A stretch of 64,000 nt of DNA from Pseudoips prasinana (lineage: Eukaryota; Arthropoda; Insecta; Lepidoptera; Nolidae). Shown one piece after another: positions 1 through 9,540 of the stretch (position 1 is the stretch's first letter; the number at the start of each line of letters is the position of its first letter). Location: the NCBI GenBank assembly GCA_951640165.1, contig OX621263.1, forward strand, positions 12,282,001 through 12,346,000, in the 5' to 3' direction. A model generated the notes under the pieces. It did no database searches. It was not told where the DNA came from and was given only the letters and a program-made list of their open reading frames with translations. A program made the translations under genes and the position numbers.

Positions 1-20
1 TAGACAAGGAATAAGGAAGG

Positions 21-1220
21 AATTTTCGAAATACAACCCCTAAGGGGGTAAAACGGGGGTGCGAAGTTAGTATGAAACTTTGCCGATTTTGAAGTTAGAG
101 GCATGAAAGTTGGTATTTGGCCTTGCAGTTAAAAATAAAAAATATATGTTTCAGGATTTTTGGAAATTTCACCCCCAAGGGCAAAAAATAGGGGATGTAA
201 GTTTGTACGAAAAAAGTCCCAAAATTTAAGATAAACGCATGAAAATTAGCATTTGGCTTTTTAGTTAAAAATAAAAAATATATATTTCAGGATTTTTGAA
301 AATTCTACCCCGAAGGTCATAAAATAGGGGATGTAAGTTTGTATGAAAAATGCGATATATTTAAAGTTAAACGCATGAAAATGAGTATTTGGCCTTTCTG
401 TTAAAAATATATAGCATTTATTTCAGGATTTTTGAAAATTACACCCCCAAGGGCGGAAAATAGGGGATAGGTATAATTTTTTACTGCCTGACTGACATAT
501 CAACGCACAGTCTAAACGGCTGCAGTTAGGACTTGAATTTTGACAGTAGTTACCTTTTATGACGTAGGCATCCACTGAAGAAGGGTTTTTGAAAATACCA
601 CCCCTAAGGGACTAAAATAAGGGATGAAATATTTTATGAAAATGCTTAATTTTGATGTAAAGGCTTTAGTATATAGACTTGCAGTTAAAAATTAAAATAT
701 TTATTTCAGGATTTTTGAATATTCCACCCCCAAGGGCGTAAAATTGGGGATGTAAGTTTATGTGAAAAAGTGCCAACAAGTTTTAAGTTAAACGCATGAA
801 AATTGGTATGTAGCATTACAGTTAAAAATTAAAATTATGTGTTTCAGGATTTCGGAGAATTCTACCACGTAGGGTGACAAATATGGGATGTTTGTTTGAA
901 AAATGTGACATTTTTTAAGGTAAAGTCATGAAAATTGGTATTTGAACTTTCATTTAAAAATATGTATTTCAGGATTTTTGGGAATTCCAGCCCTTTAGGG
1001 TGACAATAGGGGATGGAAGTTTGTATGAAAAATGTGACATTTTTTAAGGTAAACGCATGAAAATTAGTATTTCGCCTTTCATTTAAACATTATAAATATA
1101 TCATCAGGAGTTTTGGAAATTCCACCCCTAAAGACGACTAAAATAGGGGATGTAAGTTTGTATGAAAAACTGTTTTTTTTTTGGAGTTAAAAGCATGTAA
1201 ATTGGTATTTCAGTTAAAAA
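21..1220. repeat. ~135-bp tandem repeat array, diverged
   Basis: About nine diverged units follow one another, each with a caggatttttg start, a 'accccyaaggg' block, an 'ataggggatgtaagtttgtatgaaaaa' block and an 'aaacgcatgaaaattggtatttg' block. The caggattt marker recurs at about 151, 287, 421, 704, 840, 966 and 1103, so units are roughly 126-154 bp. Around 476-575 the array carries a different segment (tgactgacatatcaacgcacag, tgacgtaggcatccact) that I know as part of a dispersed repeat common in Lepidoptera; the array looks like a local expansion of its 3' half. No coding potential. Confidence 0.8.
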
Positions 1221-2095
1221 TAAAGCAATCAAGGGAATAATTTGTTGTTAAAAAAGGTAATCCATAACTGATTCAATAGGTCAACACCAAAAATGTACGC
1301 CAACTTAAATTATAGAGAAATTCGTTTCTTATTGCTTAAAATGTTGTGTTTGTTGTCGTCTAAGTAAAGATTTAGCGTTTTATAAGATTTGTAACTTCTT
1401 TTTTTGCTATTTTTCATAACATATTAAAAAACGTCAATTTAATAAAATTGGGATAAAAAAGTCATAGACCCAAAATTCGAGTTAGCGTAGTATAAATTGT
1501 TCGTGTCGAGATGATCGCACCCAAAAAATATCATCTTAATTTTACTGATCTACAAGTTCACAATTTTGTAACTCGATGGCTTTTATATCGTTTCAGATCG
1601 CAGAACTCATTTGACATATCGGTTAAAATAAATAAATGCTTGAAGTAAAAGGTAGTCCAAAACTGAATCAAAAGATGATCGCCTAAATCTCACCCAAAAT
1701 ATATGCCCACATCTTAATTTTACCGCTTTACAAGGTTATATTTTTGTTAGTAGATGGTGTAATCATCGTTTTAGATCGCGCTATGGTTTCGTTCACAAAA
1801 TGTGATATTAGACCTATCAATGCCATGGTCGCAACCTAAGCTAATGGGAGTTACCTTGGTGATTAATGCATCGTTGATTATTATATTACTTTATTTGACT
1901 TACTGACTTTACTTAAGGACAATTGATATGTATTCTTTGATATTTTTGGGTTTATGATATCGGGTCTTTTTTTAAATAACAGTAGCAAAGTAGTCTTTAC
2001 TTTATTTCTTAACTAAGTTATTTATAGGTTAGGTTTTCTTAAATTTATATTGCTTATTTCTTTTAAATGTAATTTTTTTTAGATTAGGCTAGAAG
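1221..2095. other. gene-free AT-rich spacer with a short duplicated block
   Basis: No gene seen. Two diverged copies of a ~120-bp block lie at about 1512-1640 and 1674-1800; both contain 'gatgatcgc', 'catcttaatttta' and 'cgttttagatcgc'-like strings. The rest is AT-rich sequence of no recognised family. Confidence 0.5.
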
Positions 2096-2157
2096 TAAGT
2101 AGTTACATTGCTAATCATTCAAAATTGTCGCGGACGAAGTCGCGGGCACCAGCTAGT
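2096..2157 (-). mobile_element. terminal fragment of a Lep1-type Helitron-like repeat
   Basis: Read on the minus strand the fragment starts ctagctggtgcccgcg and continues into cttcgtccgcg, the characteristic end of Lep1-type elements. It abuts the broken 3' side of the Pao gag remnant, so it probably marks the insertion or recombination that truncated that element. Confidence 0.5.
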
Positions 2158-2924
2158 CATGTAAATAATAAGCGTATCCCACTTGTCGGTCGGCTCACCC
2201 AAAGTAAAAAGCGCACGCAAATTCTTTTTAATAATGTCAACAAGATGACGAATCGAGGCACATGACTCATTACGTAACTTTTCAACACTAAATAACGCAT
2301 GAACGTGGTTATGTACGAGCAACCGTTTGTTGTCGTATCGGTCGCATAATAACTTCCACGCCGAATCATAATTCTCAGCCCTAAAATCTAAGTTGTCAAT
2401 CACAAGCAATGCACTCGACTTTAAGCTTGCACGCAGATAGTGCAATTTATTTATATTATCTTTGTCAGACCTATTGTGAATCAGTGACGAAAAGTAAATT
2501 CAAGCCAATTCTGATAGCTGCCATGAAAGATAGGTAAATTGATTTTTGGCAAACGTACGCAGTTAGATTTCAAACAACTCGCCTGTGCACTGTCCGAACC
2601 CGCCAAGGTAACATCCTGCCTTTGGTGTTGAGGAACAACACCGAGCAAGCTTCGCGCTGTTGACACCAGCTTGTAGTACTGGTCCTCAAACAGCTCGCGT
2701 TCCTTGTATTCTCTGTTAGAATCCTCAGCCTCCATCTCAATGTTGCACTGTAAACGGTCGTATTCATCAAATAAAGCCTCGAACTTTTTAAAACGAGTTT
2801 CTAGATCTAGCACTTGCAGCTCACTCAGTGTACTGCTACTTTGAAGCACGGTTAGGTAATTGCTAAATATGGTTAATTTAGACTTTAAGCCACCGCGTCT
2901 TTTAGCCAATTTCTCGTCAGCCAT
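2158..2924 (-). pseudogene. BEL/Pao retrotransposon gag, 5' part, broken
   Basis: Two minus-strand reading frames together make the N-terminal part of a BEL/Pao Gag. The first (2924 to 2481) opens with MADEKLAKRR, has a coiled, charged N-terminus and then LPKINLPIFHGSYQNWLEF, the signature of the Gag domain known as DUF1759. The second (2445 to about 2157) resumes with HYLRASLKSSA and continues through YDSAWKLLCDRYDN. They are separated by an in-frame TGA and a frameshift at about 2445-2480. The gene then stops abruptly at a Lep1-type fragment, so protease and pol are missing. The 5' LTR lies upstream at 3606-3899. Virus-like structural protein in family terms; here it is dead. Confidence 0.85.
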
Positions 2925-3605
2925 GTTAATTTGTAAAATAGACGCAAGCTAACGTTACAATGCACTAGTGCAAGTGAGCGGGCGAAACCGGTTTCGAAGT
3001 GGCCGCGCTGCGTGGCGAAGATGGGACTAATGAATGTAGCCACGGGACAAAAGATCACCTGATACACTGATAGCGGTCGTTGACCGTTGTTATACTAGCA
3101 GGATGTCGATGTAATGCTTTAGCAAAATAGTTGCGTAGGGACATAAAATATGTGCGATTAGCGAAATAAGTTTTAAGAATAGCTTTTAGAAATCTAAGGC
3201 TCGAAAAGGGCGAAATGTAAGATATAAAATCGAAATATTGGAATGAATTCAGTCAAATATAGCCATGTATATGGAAAATTATGGAATAAAAAGGATTAAA
3301 TGTAGGAATAATTGGAATAACGAACTCACGAATGTCTTAACCAACAGGCAACACGATGTTCCGAAGCTCGTTCCTTTCGAAGACTCGTGGAGCTCCAAAG
3401 TCTGGCACGTGGTGTTCTCGACCTCCGAATAACCTTGTCCTCGAGCGTGTGCAGTTGCCAATCGAAGCCTCACAGGCGGCCAAACGGTGACTTCTGTAGG
3501 TTATCTTCGTAGCTGAAGACCGCAGTTGAAGCGCTCGGTGACTTGAAGGCGTCGTTTCGAGGGATTTTTTTTTTTTTGACAATAACGGCGATCCTGAAGG
3601 ACCAA
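2925..3605 (-). other. 5' leader of the BEL/Pao element
   Basis: This stretch lies between the LTR and the gag start codon and holds no convincing gene. On the minus strand, immediately after the LTR, it begins TTGGTCCTTCAGG. The other Pao copy in this window has the same TTGGTCCT directly after its LTR. A short ORF at 3279-3473 has no recognisable domain. Confidence 0.55.
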
Positions 3606-3899
3606 TGTAAAGACCGGTACGACTTGAAGGGTCCTACTGGTTATGTTAAATGAAAGAGAGGTCTGTATATAAGCTGGTTGTATTGCCGTTAGAATTTATA
3701 CTGTACAAAAATTGAACCCGCGAACAAACATTAGGTTATTTAGGATCGGTTGATGTGAGGGGGTCCAAAGAGCGAAATGGACGAGTGTTGCCGCTAATGC
3801 TATGATGGCGCCACCGTCGCCCCGCCTGAAGTCACTTGACGGCAGCGGAGGGCGCCCCGCGCCCTTCCACCCGAGCGTTATGTTGTGAAAGTTCCAACA
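3606..3899 (-). mobile_element. 5' LTR of the BEL/Pao element
   Basis: On the minus strand the segment begins TGTTGGAAC and ends TTACA, giving canonical TG...CA ends and a length of 294 bp. It contains TATA-like strings (TATAAATTC, TTATATACAG). Its outer end joins LINE sequence: the homologous LINE copy at 57241-57310 is uninterrupted at the same point, which fixes the 3899/3900 boundary. No second LTR is present, so this is a 5' fragment of the element. Confidence 0.7.
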
Positions 3900-4512
3900 C
3901 TGAACAACCCTTTGTGCATCCAAACTGTTTCCGATGAAGTAAATTATGTATATTAAAGTGAATGAGCAACTGGCTAAGCATTAGCTTTTCAAATATTTTA
4001 CTTAGAGTAGGCAATACGGAAATAGGTCGGAAATTTTAAGGATCTGAAGTATCACCAGCTTTAAACAATGGAATAAATTTATCTATAAAAACAGACAAAC
4101 CCCACAGATCCCTGGTGTTTTTCATATTAATACTTTTGAAAGCATTCAAAATATCTTTAGGGTTAACCACCGAGAATTCAAAATCTATGGCACACTTCTC
4201 TACGCTTTGCAGGAGTAAGCAAAGCATAGAGAAGTGGAAAAGAAGCGCCTCAAGAGAGCTCTGCAGATACAGAAGAAGACGCGAGAGATTTGGTAACATC
4301 GATTGGAACATTAGAAAAATATTTTTCAAACTCAGTCGCAACTTCTAAATAACTTTTAATTTCAACGTTATTTATTCTTAAATTAAAATCACGACTACCT
4401 ATTTTTTTCCCACCTGTCTCAGTATTAATAATCTTCCAAGTAGTTTTAATAATATTTGTCGATTTTTTTATAACATTGGAACGAAGTTCCTTATCGCGCG
4501 TTGTGAAAGAGG
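3900..4512 (-). pseudogene. LINE family A: RT N-terminal part, broken
   Basis: Minus-strand frames read through the endonuclease-RT linker (RDKELRSNVIKK, INNVEIKSYLEVATEFEKYF, NPKDILNAFKSINMKNTRDL) and then the first reverse-transcriptase block (FIPLFKAGDTSDP, stop, NFRPISVLPTLSKIFEKLML, HRKQFG). The order and motifs are those of a CR1/Jockey-like non-LTR retrotransposon. Residues between the 'INMKNTRDLWGLS' and 'FIPLFK' blocks are missing, there are stops and at least one frameshift, and the RT is cut at 3899 by the Pao LTR. Other copies of the same family lie at 43660-44110 and 56110-57355. Confidence 0.8.
4193..4236. repeat. quasi-palindrome, 18-bp arms
   Basis: Left arm 4193-4210 and right arm 4219-4236 are reverse complements with one mismatch, separated by 8 nt. 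It lies inside the LINE-A linker and disrupts the frame, so it was gained after the LINE inserted. Confidence 0.8.
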
Positions 4513-4539
4513 GCTAGACGGAAAAAAATCTCACGAAAA

Positions 4540-4645
4540 GTTGTCACGACACGGCAGTAAGATGGTCACAGTACACAAAAAGATGCTGCTGCTCTTCCTC
4601 TGGTAGATATTCCCTCAGGTCGACTTCTACGCCCCCCACGGGATG
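4540..4645. repeat. dispersed repeat fragment, second copy near 30205
   Basis: The block 'gatggtcacagtacacaaa..gatgctgctgc' to 'gatattccctc' matches 30217-30280. The 131-codon minus-strand ORF that overlaps it (4544-4939) has no domain and is judged spurious. Confidence 0.5.
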
Positions 4646-4999
4646 AGATGGGGTGACGATATTCTGATATTCACCACCATCACTCCACAGACCATACATT
4701 CCCCCTACATTAAAAACAAAAATGTCAACGGTATTCTTTTTTATTTCCACGAGGCAAAAATCTCTAGAAATAGATAGATAGATTTTACACCAAGTAAAAT
4801 AAAATAGAAGGAACAAGGATGCATAGTAAAATAAAATGGAAGGATCCAGACAACCTAGGCAGGCATTGGAGTATGGAATAAAAGAGTTGCGGTAGTTGTC
4901 AGTGTACAAAAATGATGGAATGGTACGCACTGGTACCATGACTTAAACAGTGAACTTAATACGCTACAAACTTACACTTAACTAACATACTACATGCTA
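4646..4999. other. spacer, nothing recognised
   Basis: AT-rich sequence without a credible gene or known repeat. It ends at the 5' TC of a Helitron-like copy. Confidence 0.4.
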
Positions 5000-5315
5000 T
5001 CTATGTATACATATAATAAAATCGTAGGAAAGTCAAAACTGTACATTGAATCTTTTTTTTAAAGAATACTTGGGGCGTGATCTACATCCGATAAGGAAGC
5101 CAAAAATATAGTTTTTAGAATTTTTGTATGTTTGTCTGTATGTATGTCCGGGCTAAACTCAAAAAGTACTGCATGGATTAACTTAAAATTTTGCATGAAC
5201 ATTACGAAGAGGTCGGGTCAACATATAGGCTACATATTATCACGCTATCACCTACGGGGGAGGAGCTGTGATAATTCATAAAGTTTAACGCGGGTAAAAT
5301 CGCAGGGCACAGCTC
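5000..5315 (+). mobile_element. Helitron-like short element, copy 1
   Basis: Starts TCTATGTATACATATAATAA and ends ..aatcgcagggcacagct. Internal landmarks are 'cttggggcgtgatct', 'ccgggctaaactcaaaaagt' and 'cacctacgggggaggagctgt'. Three more copies lie at 7035-7345 (minus), 30348-30644 and 30904-31197. TC start and hairpin-rich CT-type end fit the non-autonomous Lep1/Helitron group; no ORF. Confidence 0.65.
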
Positions 5316-6454
5316 GTACTATGTATACATATATATAAATATATACATATATAAATAAATAATATATATTTTCTTGAAAACTATAACCATAATATACACA
5401 AGAGCTATTTTTAATGCTGAAGTTCTAGACCAATTAAAAGTAATCAATTTGTACTTTGTTGAAGAGACAACTAGTGTTCTTTTACAAGAGATGTGCATGT
5501 AAAATGAAGGGATTTTCTTTATTGCTTAACTCCCGCAGCCACGTGAACGGCTCCGTCACGTCACGTCCCGTGACGTCATTTGAGAGGTGACGTGTTTACA
5601 TGCTTTTTATAGCCCGTCGTTTTTAACTTCCCGCCCAAATGCCCAACGTGAAAAATGACTTCTCATCTTTTAGCAATTTTTTACTCAAACAGCTTTTTTG
5701 GGGCTCGTCGGTGATGTTTAGAATTGGATTGGTAAGTGACAGATAAGGCTTAGTTGCATTTTACATGGTACCTATTTGATATATGTCTGGTTTCACTCAT
5801 ACTTTTTAACGTTTACTCAGTTAAATTCTAACACATTTGCTGTGAATTGCAATAATAATATCCTGTGACATTGTTCACACACGGCCATCTGATCCTTAAC
5901 CAAGCAGAACCAGATTACTGATATAATAAAAAAAATTGTCAGCCTAACAGTATTCACTGCAAATTAAATGGCAAAACTTTGGTGGATGGCTTAACCCAAA
6001 ACATACAGGTTCAAATCTTGTCCGTGTTCTAAATTTAATATTCTCAGAATAACAGAATATTATTAACATCGCAATACATTAATAAATATATTTTATTTAA
6101 TCGGTGAGACTGTGGGTAGTCCAAGCGCCTCAAGAGGTCTCTGACAAGACCTAAAGACTGCTGTCTGATGGCTGCAGCTGGGACCGACACCTGAATGAGC
6201 CTTCTGAAGCACGGACATACTTAAATATAAACCACCAACAAAACAAACACAAAAAGTAAACCAAAAATAATCTCACCGACAGACTAGAGCTTTACTGATC
6301 GCTGAGAGATTGGTAAAGCGATTTTTCTAAATAAGATAGTTATAGAAATCGAAAAAATATATGAAAATTTTTGCAGCTGCGCTTTTGTATGTAAATTTTG
6401 CTTGGTATATCACTGTCGGGGCACACATTTTCTTTGGACGCTGTCATTACCCAA
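5316..6454. other. gene-poor spacer
   Basis: No gene is supported. A short segment at 5694-5733 is bounded by 'caaacag' and 'gtaagt', which could be a small exon of the serine-protease-like gene whose last exon is at 7425, but its translation is too short to judge. The rest is AT-rich; 6360-6454 holds a partial, diverged lead-in to the 60-bp array. Confidence 0.35.
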
Positions 6455-6862
6455 CAAGTATACGGATCACGTGATGCTAAGCGGTCACCGTAGCCTATGG
6501 ACGCTTCTAACAAACAAGTATACGGATCACGTGATGCTAAGCGGTCACCGTAGCCTATAGTCGCTTCTAACAAACAAGTATACGGACCACGTGATGCTAA
6601 GCGGTCACCGTAGCCTTTGGTCGCTTCTAACAAACAAGTATATGGACGACGTGATGCTAAGCGGTCACCGTAGCCTATGGTCGCTTCTAAGAAACAAGTA
6701 TACGGACCACGTGATGCTAAGCGGTCACCGTAGCCTATGGTTGCTTCTAACAAACAAGTATATGGACGACGTGATGCTAAGCTGTCACCGTAGCCTATAG
6801 TCGCTTCCAACAATCAAGTATACGGACCACGTGATGCTAAGCGGTCACCGTAGCCTATAGTT
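6455..6862. repeat. 60-bp tandem repeat array, about 7 units
   Basis: The marker 'caagtat' recurs at 6455, 6515, 6575, 6635, 6695, 6755 and 6815, exactly 60 bp apart. Each unit contains 'cacgtgatgctaagcggtcaccgtagcct'-type sequence. Because 60 is divisible by three, stop-free frames run through the array on both strands (157 codons on minus, 69 on plus); these are by-products. The core resembles a dispersed lepidopteran repeat also visible at about 49925-49965. Confidence 0.9.
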
Positions 6863-7034
6863 TATACTTAACCCTATTTATCATTGTTGATAGACCGGAG
6901 CAATGTTGGGTTCCGAAAATCCAAATTTTGTTAGTAACGTCTTTTATACAACTGGACTGAGATTCATGGTCGGTCTGCGTAGCTTCCAGATGCGTACAAG
7001 TTGCTTTTTCATGACGCTGTGTTTAACTGGCAAT

Positions 7035-7345
7035 ATGTCGCTTTTGTAAATTTTGTCCCATTTTTATAAATTATCACAGCACCTCCCCGTAGGTGATAGC
7101 GTGATAATATGTAGCCTATATGTTGATCCAACCTCTTAGTAATATTCATGCAAAATTTGAAGTAAATCCATGCAGTACTTTTTGAGTTTAGCCCGGACAT
7201 ACATACAGAAAACAGATAAACAGACAAAAATTCTAAAAACTATATTTCGGCTTCGATATCAAGTGAAGATCACGCCCCAAGTATCCTTTTAAATAAAAAA
7301 AATTCAATGTGATTCATGATATATGATTGTTATACCTTATGCCTC
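7035..7345 (-). mobile_element. Helitron-like short element, copy 2 (inverted)
   Basis: Same family as 5000-5315 in opposite orientation: 'cacagcacctccccgtaggtg', 'tactttttgagtttagcccgg' and 'gatcacgccccaagtatcc' are the reverse complements of that copy's landmarks. The TC end near 7340 is degraded. Confidence 0.65.
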
Positions 7346-7424
7346 TTAATAAAATAAATAAATATTACGGTATTCTAGTTAATTAACCTTACACTATACT
7401 GACTCGTATTTTTTTCAATTCCAG

Positions 7425-7598
7425 TGCTTTGGCGGTGATCCCCTGGTGGTGAAAAATCATATGACTTCGTGTGTCTACACGGTTATTGGCATATCAACCT
7501 TCTGCAACCGCTGGGAACTGCCTTTGTACGATCTGTATGAAGGCTTTGACAGAGTTGCTCATTATGTGCCCTCGATTGAGAGCGTTGTGTGGCCTTAA
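7425..7598 (+). CDS. terminal exon of a serine-protease-like (S1) gene, catalytic Ser lost
   Basis: A pyrimidine-rich tract and 'caattccag' acceptor precede an open frame of 57 codons ending TAA. The translation matches the C-terminus of snake/CLIP-type insect serine proteases: C-x-G..PLVVK, CVYTVIGI and, at the end, RVAHYVPSIESVVWP, where active enzymes usually have 'YxRVxxYxxWIExxxW'. Where those enzymes read CxGDSGGPL, this exon reads CFGGDPL, so the catalytic serine is absent. The stretch ISTFCNRWELPLYDLYEGFD departs from the family; a neighbouring frame reads GTAFV, as if two indels compensate. It is either a serine-protease homologue or a decaying gene. Upstream exons are not identified in the window; exon use is inferred. 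Confidence 0.6.
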   Translation, partial: CFGGDPLVVKNHMTSCVYTVIGISTFCNRWELPLYDLYEGFDRVAHYVPSIESVVWP

Positions 7599-7689
7599 AT
7601 ATGATTTATGACAGGACACTCATTAATATAAGGAATCAAGTTGATTAAATGTTAATTTCACTTAAATGTGTACATTAATTTATTATTAA

Positions 7690-7925
7690 CTAGCTGTGCC
7701 CGCGGACTTCGTTCCTCGTTATAAATATTATGTCCCTGCCCGTTTGTCCCGCGTAATACTTCGGGTTAAACGTTCGGGATATTATTTTCATAGCCTATGA
7801 CACTTAACAATAACGTAGCTTTCTATTGGTGAAATAATTTTGAAAATCTGTTCAGTAAATCCAGAGATTACCCCTTACAACGTCCCAAACTCACAAACTT
7901 TACCTCTTTATAATATTAATATAGA
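7690..7925 (-). mobile_element. Lep1-type Helitron-like element
   Basis: In plus orientation it starts ctagctgtgcccgcggactt and ends ctttataatattaatataga, the reverse complement of the classic Lep1 'tctatactaatattataaag...gggcacagctag' layout, and carries the usual 'aataacgtagctttctattggtgaaa' middle. Nearly full length (~236 bp), no ORF. Confidence 0.75.
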
Positions 7926-9001
7926 CAAATAGAATTATACACAAATAGAAATACAACTGGGAATTTGATCGCAGTGCCACTTAGCAGGTTTATTGTAAAT
8001 CTACTATAAAATTATTTAGGGTCCCGCTCGCACTGAAACGCTATAAAAATAACCAAAATCCGGTTGTCCGGTTGTCTATATCTGTCTGTATCAAAAATGG
8101 TGTTGTATACGGATTTCATTATTTTGTATTTTGTAAATTTTATATCCTAACAATTATTATGCAATATCGATTTATGAACTTAGCTAGTTTACGGCATTAC
8201 GGCTTCGTTGGGAAATATTATTTCTCTGCTTTTGTAACAATAATACTCGCATAATAATATTTTTAACAACACTCGCACTAAACAAATTAATTAACCAGTA
8301 ACCTATTAATAAAACACAACCCAAAGACATATTCCCGATTTAGGTACAGCCTAAAACCTTCGAGCATAGACAAAAACGATAATGGATTATTCTAAAATCT
8401 CTAGTACGTTATGTATTGTCAAACTTGACAGTTTTTATTTCATTTCGATGCAATTAGTTTCTATGTATTTGAATTTTTATTTTAATAATTATTCTTCATT
8501 TTATTGCTTATTATCCTATAGCATATTCCTAACGAAGATATATACAAAAACACAAAAATAATTGAAATTGCTCCACCCGTTCTTGAGTTATAATTGGTGT
8601 AACTAACACGACTTTATTTTATATATATATAAATTAACAGTTAATAGATACTTAATATGGGTCGTTGCGTTGAATAATTTGGGAAGTCGACATATAACAG
8701 AGAACAACTTCAGATTGGTTCTGGCAAGACGCTGGTGCAGCTGTCCGGCAGCTACGAGGCCACATCTAGGCACCCGGCTCTGACGTCCTGGTATTTATAT
8801 ATCGCACCTTTAGGATGAAAACGACACAATTAAAAAAATACGCAAATTGAGTTACCTACCGCCACAAAACGACTCTAAACGAAATTCTCAATGTAACAAT
8901 AGTTCAAACATAGCCATATTCATGCGGGAACAGGGCATAACTGTGATATAGGTCTCTTTCTTACGCGGCGACATAAGAGCCTGAGTCGAGGGGGAAACGA
9001 C
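7926..9001. other. spacer left of the foldback element
   Basis: No gene or known repeat recognised. The short plus-strand ORF at 8072-8254 is AT-rich and without domains. Confidence 0.4.
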
Positions 9002-9010
9002 GTAGTTAGT
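9002..9010. repeat. left 9-bp target-site duplication
   Basis: gtagttagt directly before the left terminus; the identical 9-mer follows the right terminus at 17111-17119. Confidence 0.85.
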
Positions 9011-9540
9011 ATGTCCGTGAACTTGGCAGATCATTTGTCAGCAGATCAAAAATAAATGAGAGTTCTCGTCGCATGCAGGTCAGTTCTATAGTTCCTGATA
9101 CTACTTAAAAATAGTTCTGGCATTTTTAGTCAGAAAAAGTCAATCAAAAAAATGATCTGCTAACTTCCCGTAGCAGATCATTTTCAAAAAACTTACAAAA
9201 ACATGAGAGTTCTCGATGCATAACAATGAGTTCTGGAGTTCCTGATACTTTTTATGAATAGTTCTGGCCGATTTCCCTAAGAAAATAAATAAAACAAGTG
9301 ATAGATATGCCGATTTCCCGTAGCAGATCATTTCCAAAAATTTTACCTAATTTTTTAATTTTTTATCATATTTCGATGAGTTCTAGAGTTCCTGATAATT
9401 TTTAACGATAGTTCTGACATATTTTCCTAGAAAAAAAATGTAAACTTTTTTTACGTTATATGTAAACTTCCCGAAAAATTACAAGTAAAACAGGATAAGG
9501 CGACATGTTTAAGAAAGTCGATTGTAACTAAGAAGTAACG
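9011..9540. repeat. outer part of left inverted arm
   Basis: Contains three diverged ~150-bp monomers sharing 'gagttctagagttcctgat' and an 'aatagttctg' core at about 9111, 9258 and 9410, and 'cccgtagcagatcattt' twice. The reverse complement lies at about 16600-17110. Confidence 0.85.

Noticed and set aside
4544..4939. 131-codon minus-strand ORF as a host gene
   Set aside because: Its 3' half is a dispersed repeat that occurs again near 30217; the rest is low-complexity hydrophobic text without family.
5694..5733. Mini-exon of the serine-protease-like gene
   Set aside because: Bounded by plausible ag and gt signals but only 40 nt, with no protease text in any frame.
6340..6813. 157-codon minus-strand ORF with LEATIGYGDRLASR repeats
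   Set aside because: Produced by a 60-bp tandem repeat whose length is a multiple of three; the other strand is open as well.
6455..6862. CRISPR-like array, as with the other regular arrays here
   Set aside because: Units are continuous without unique spacers, and the DNA is eukaryotic.
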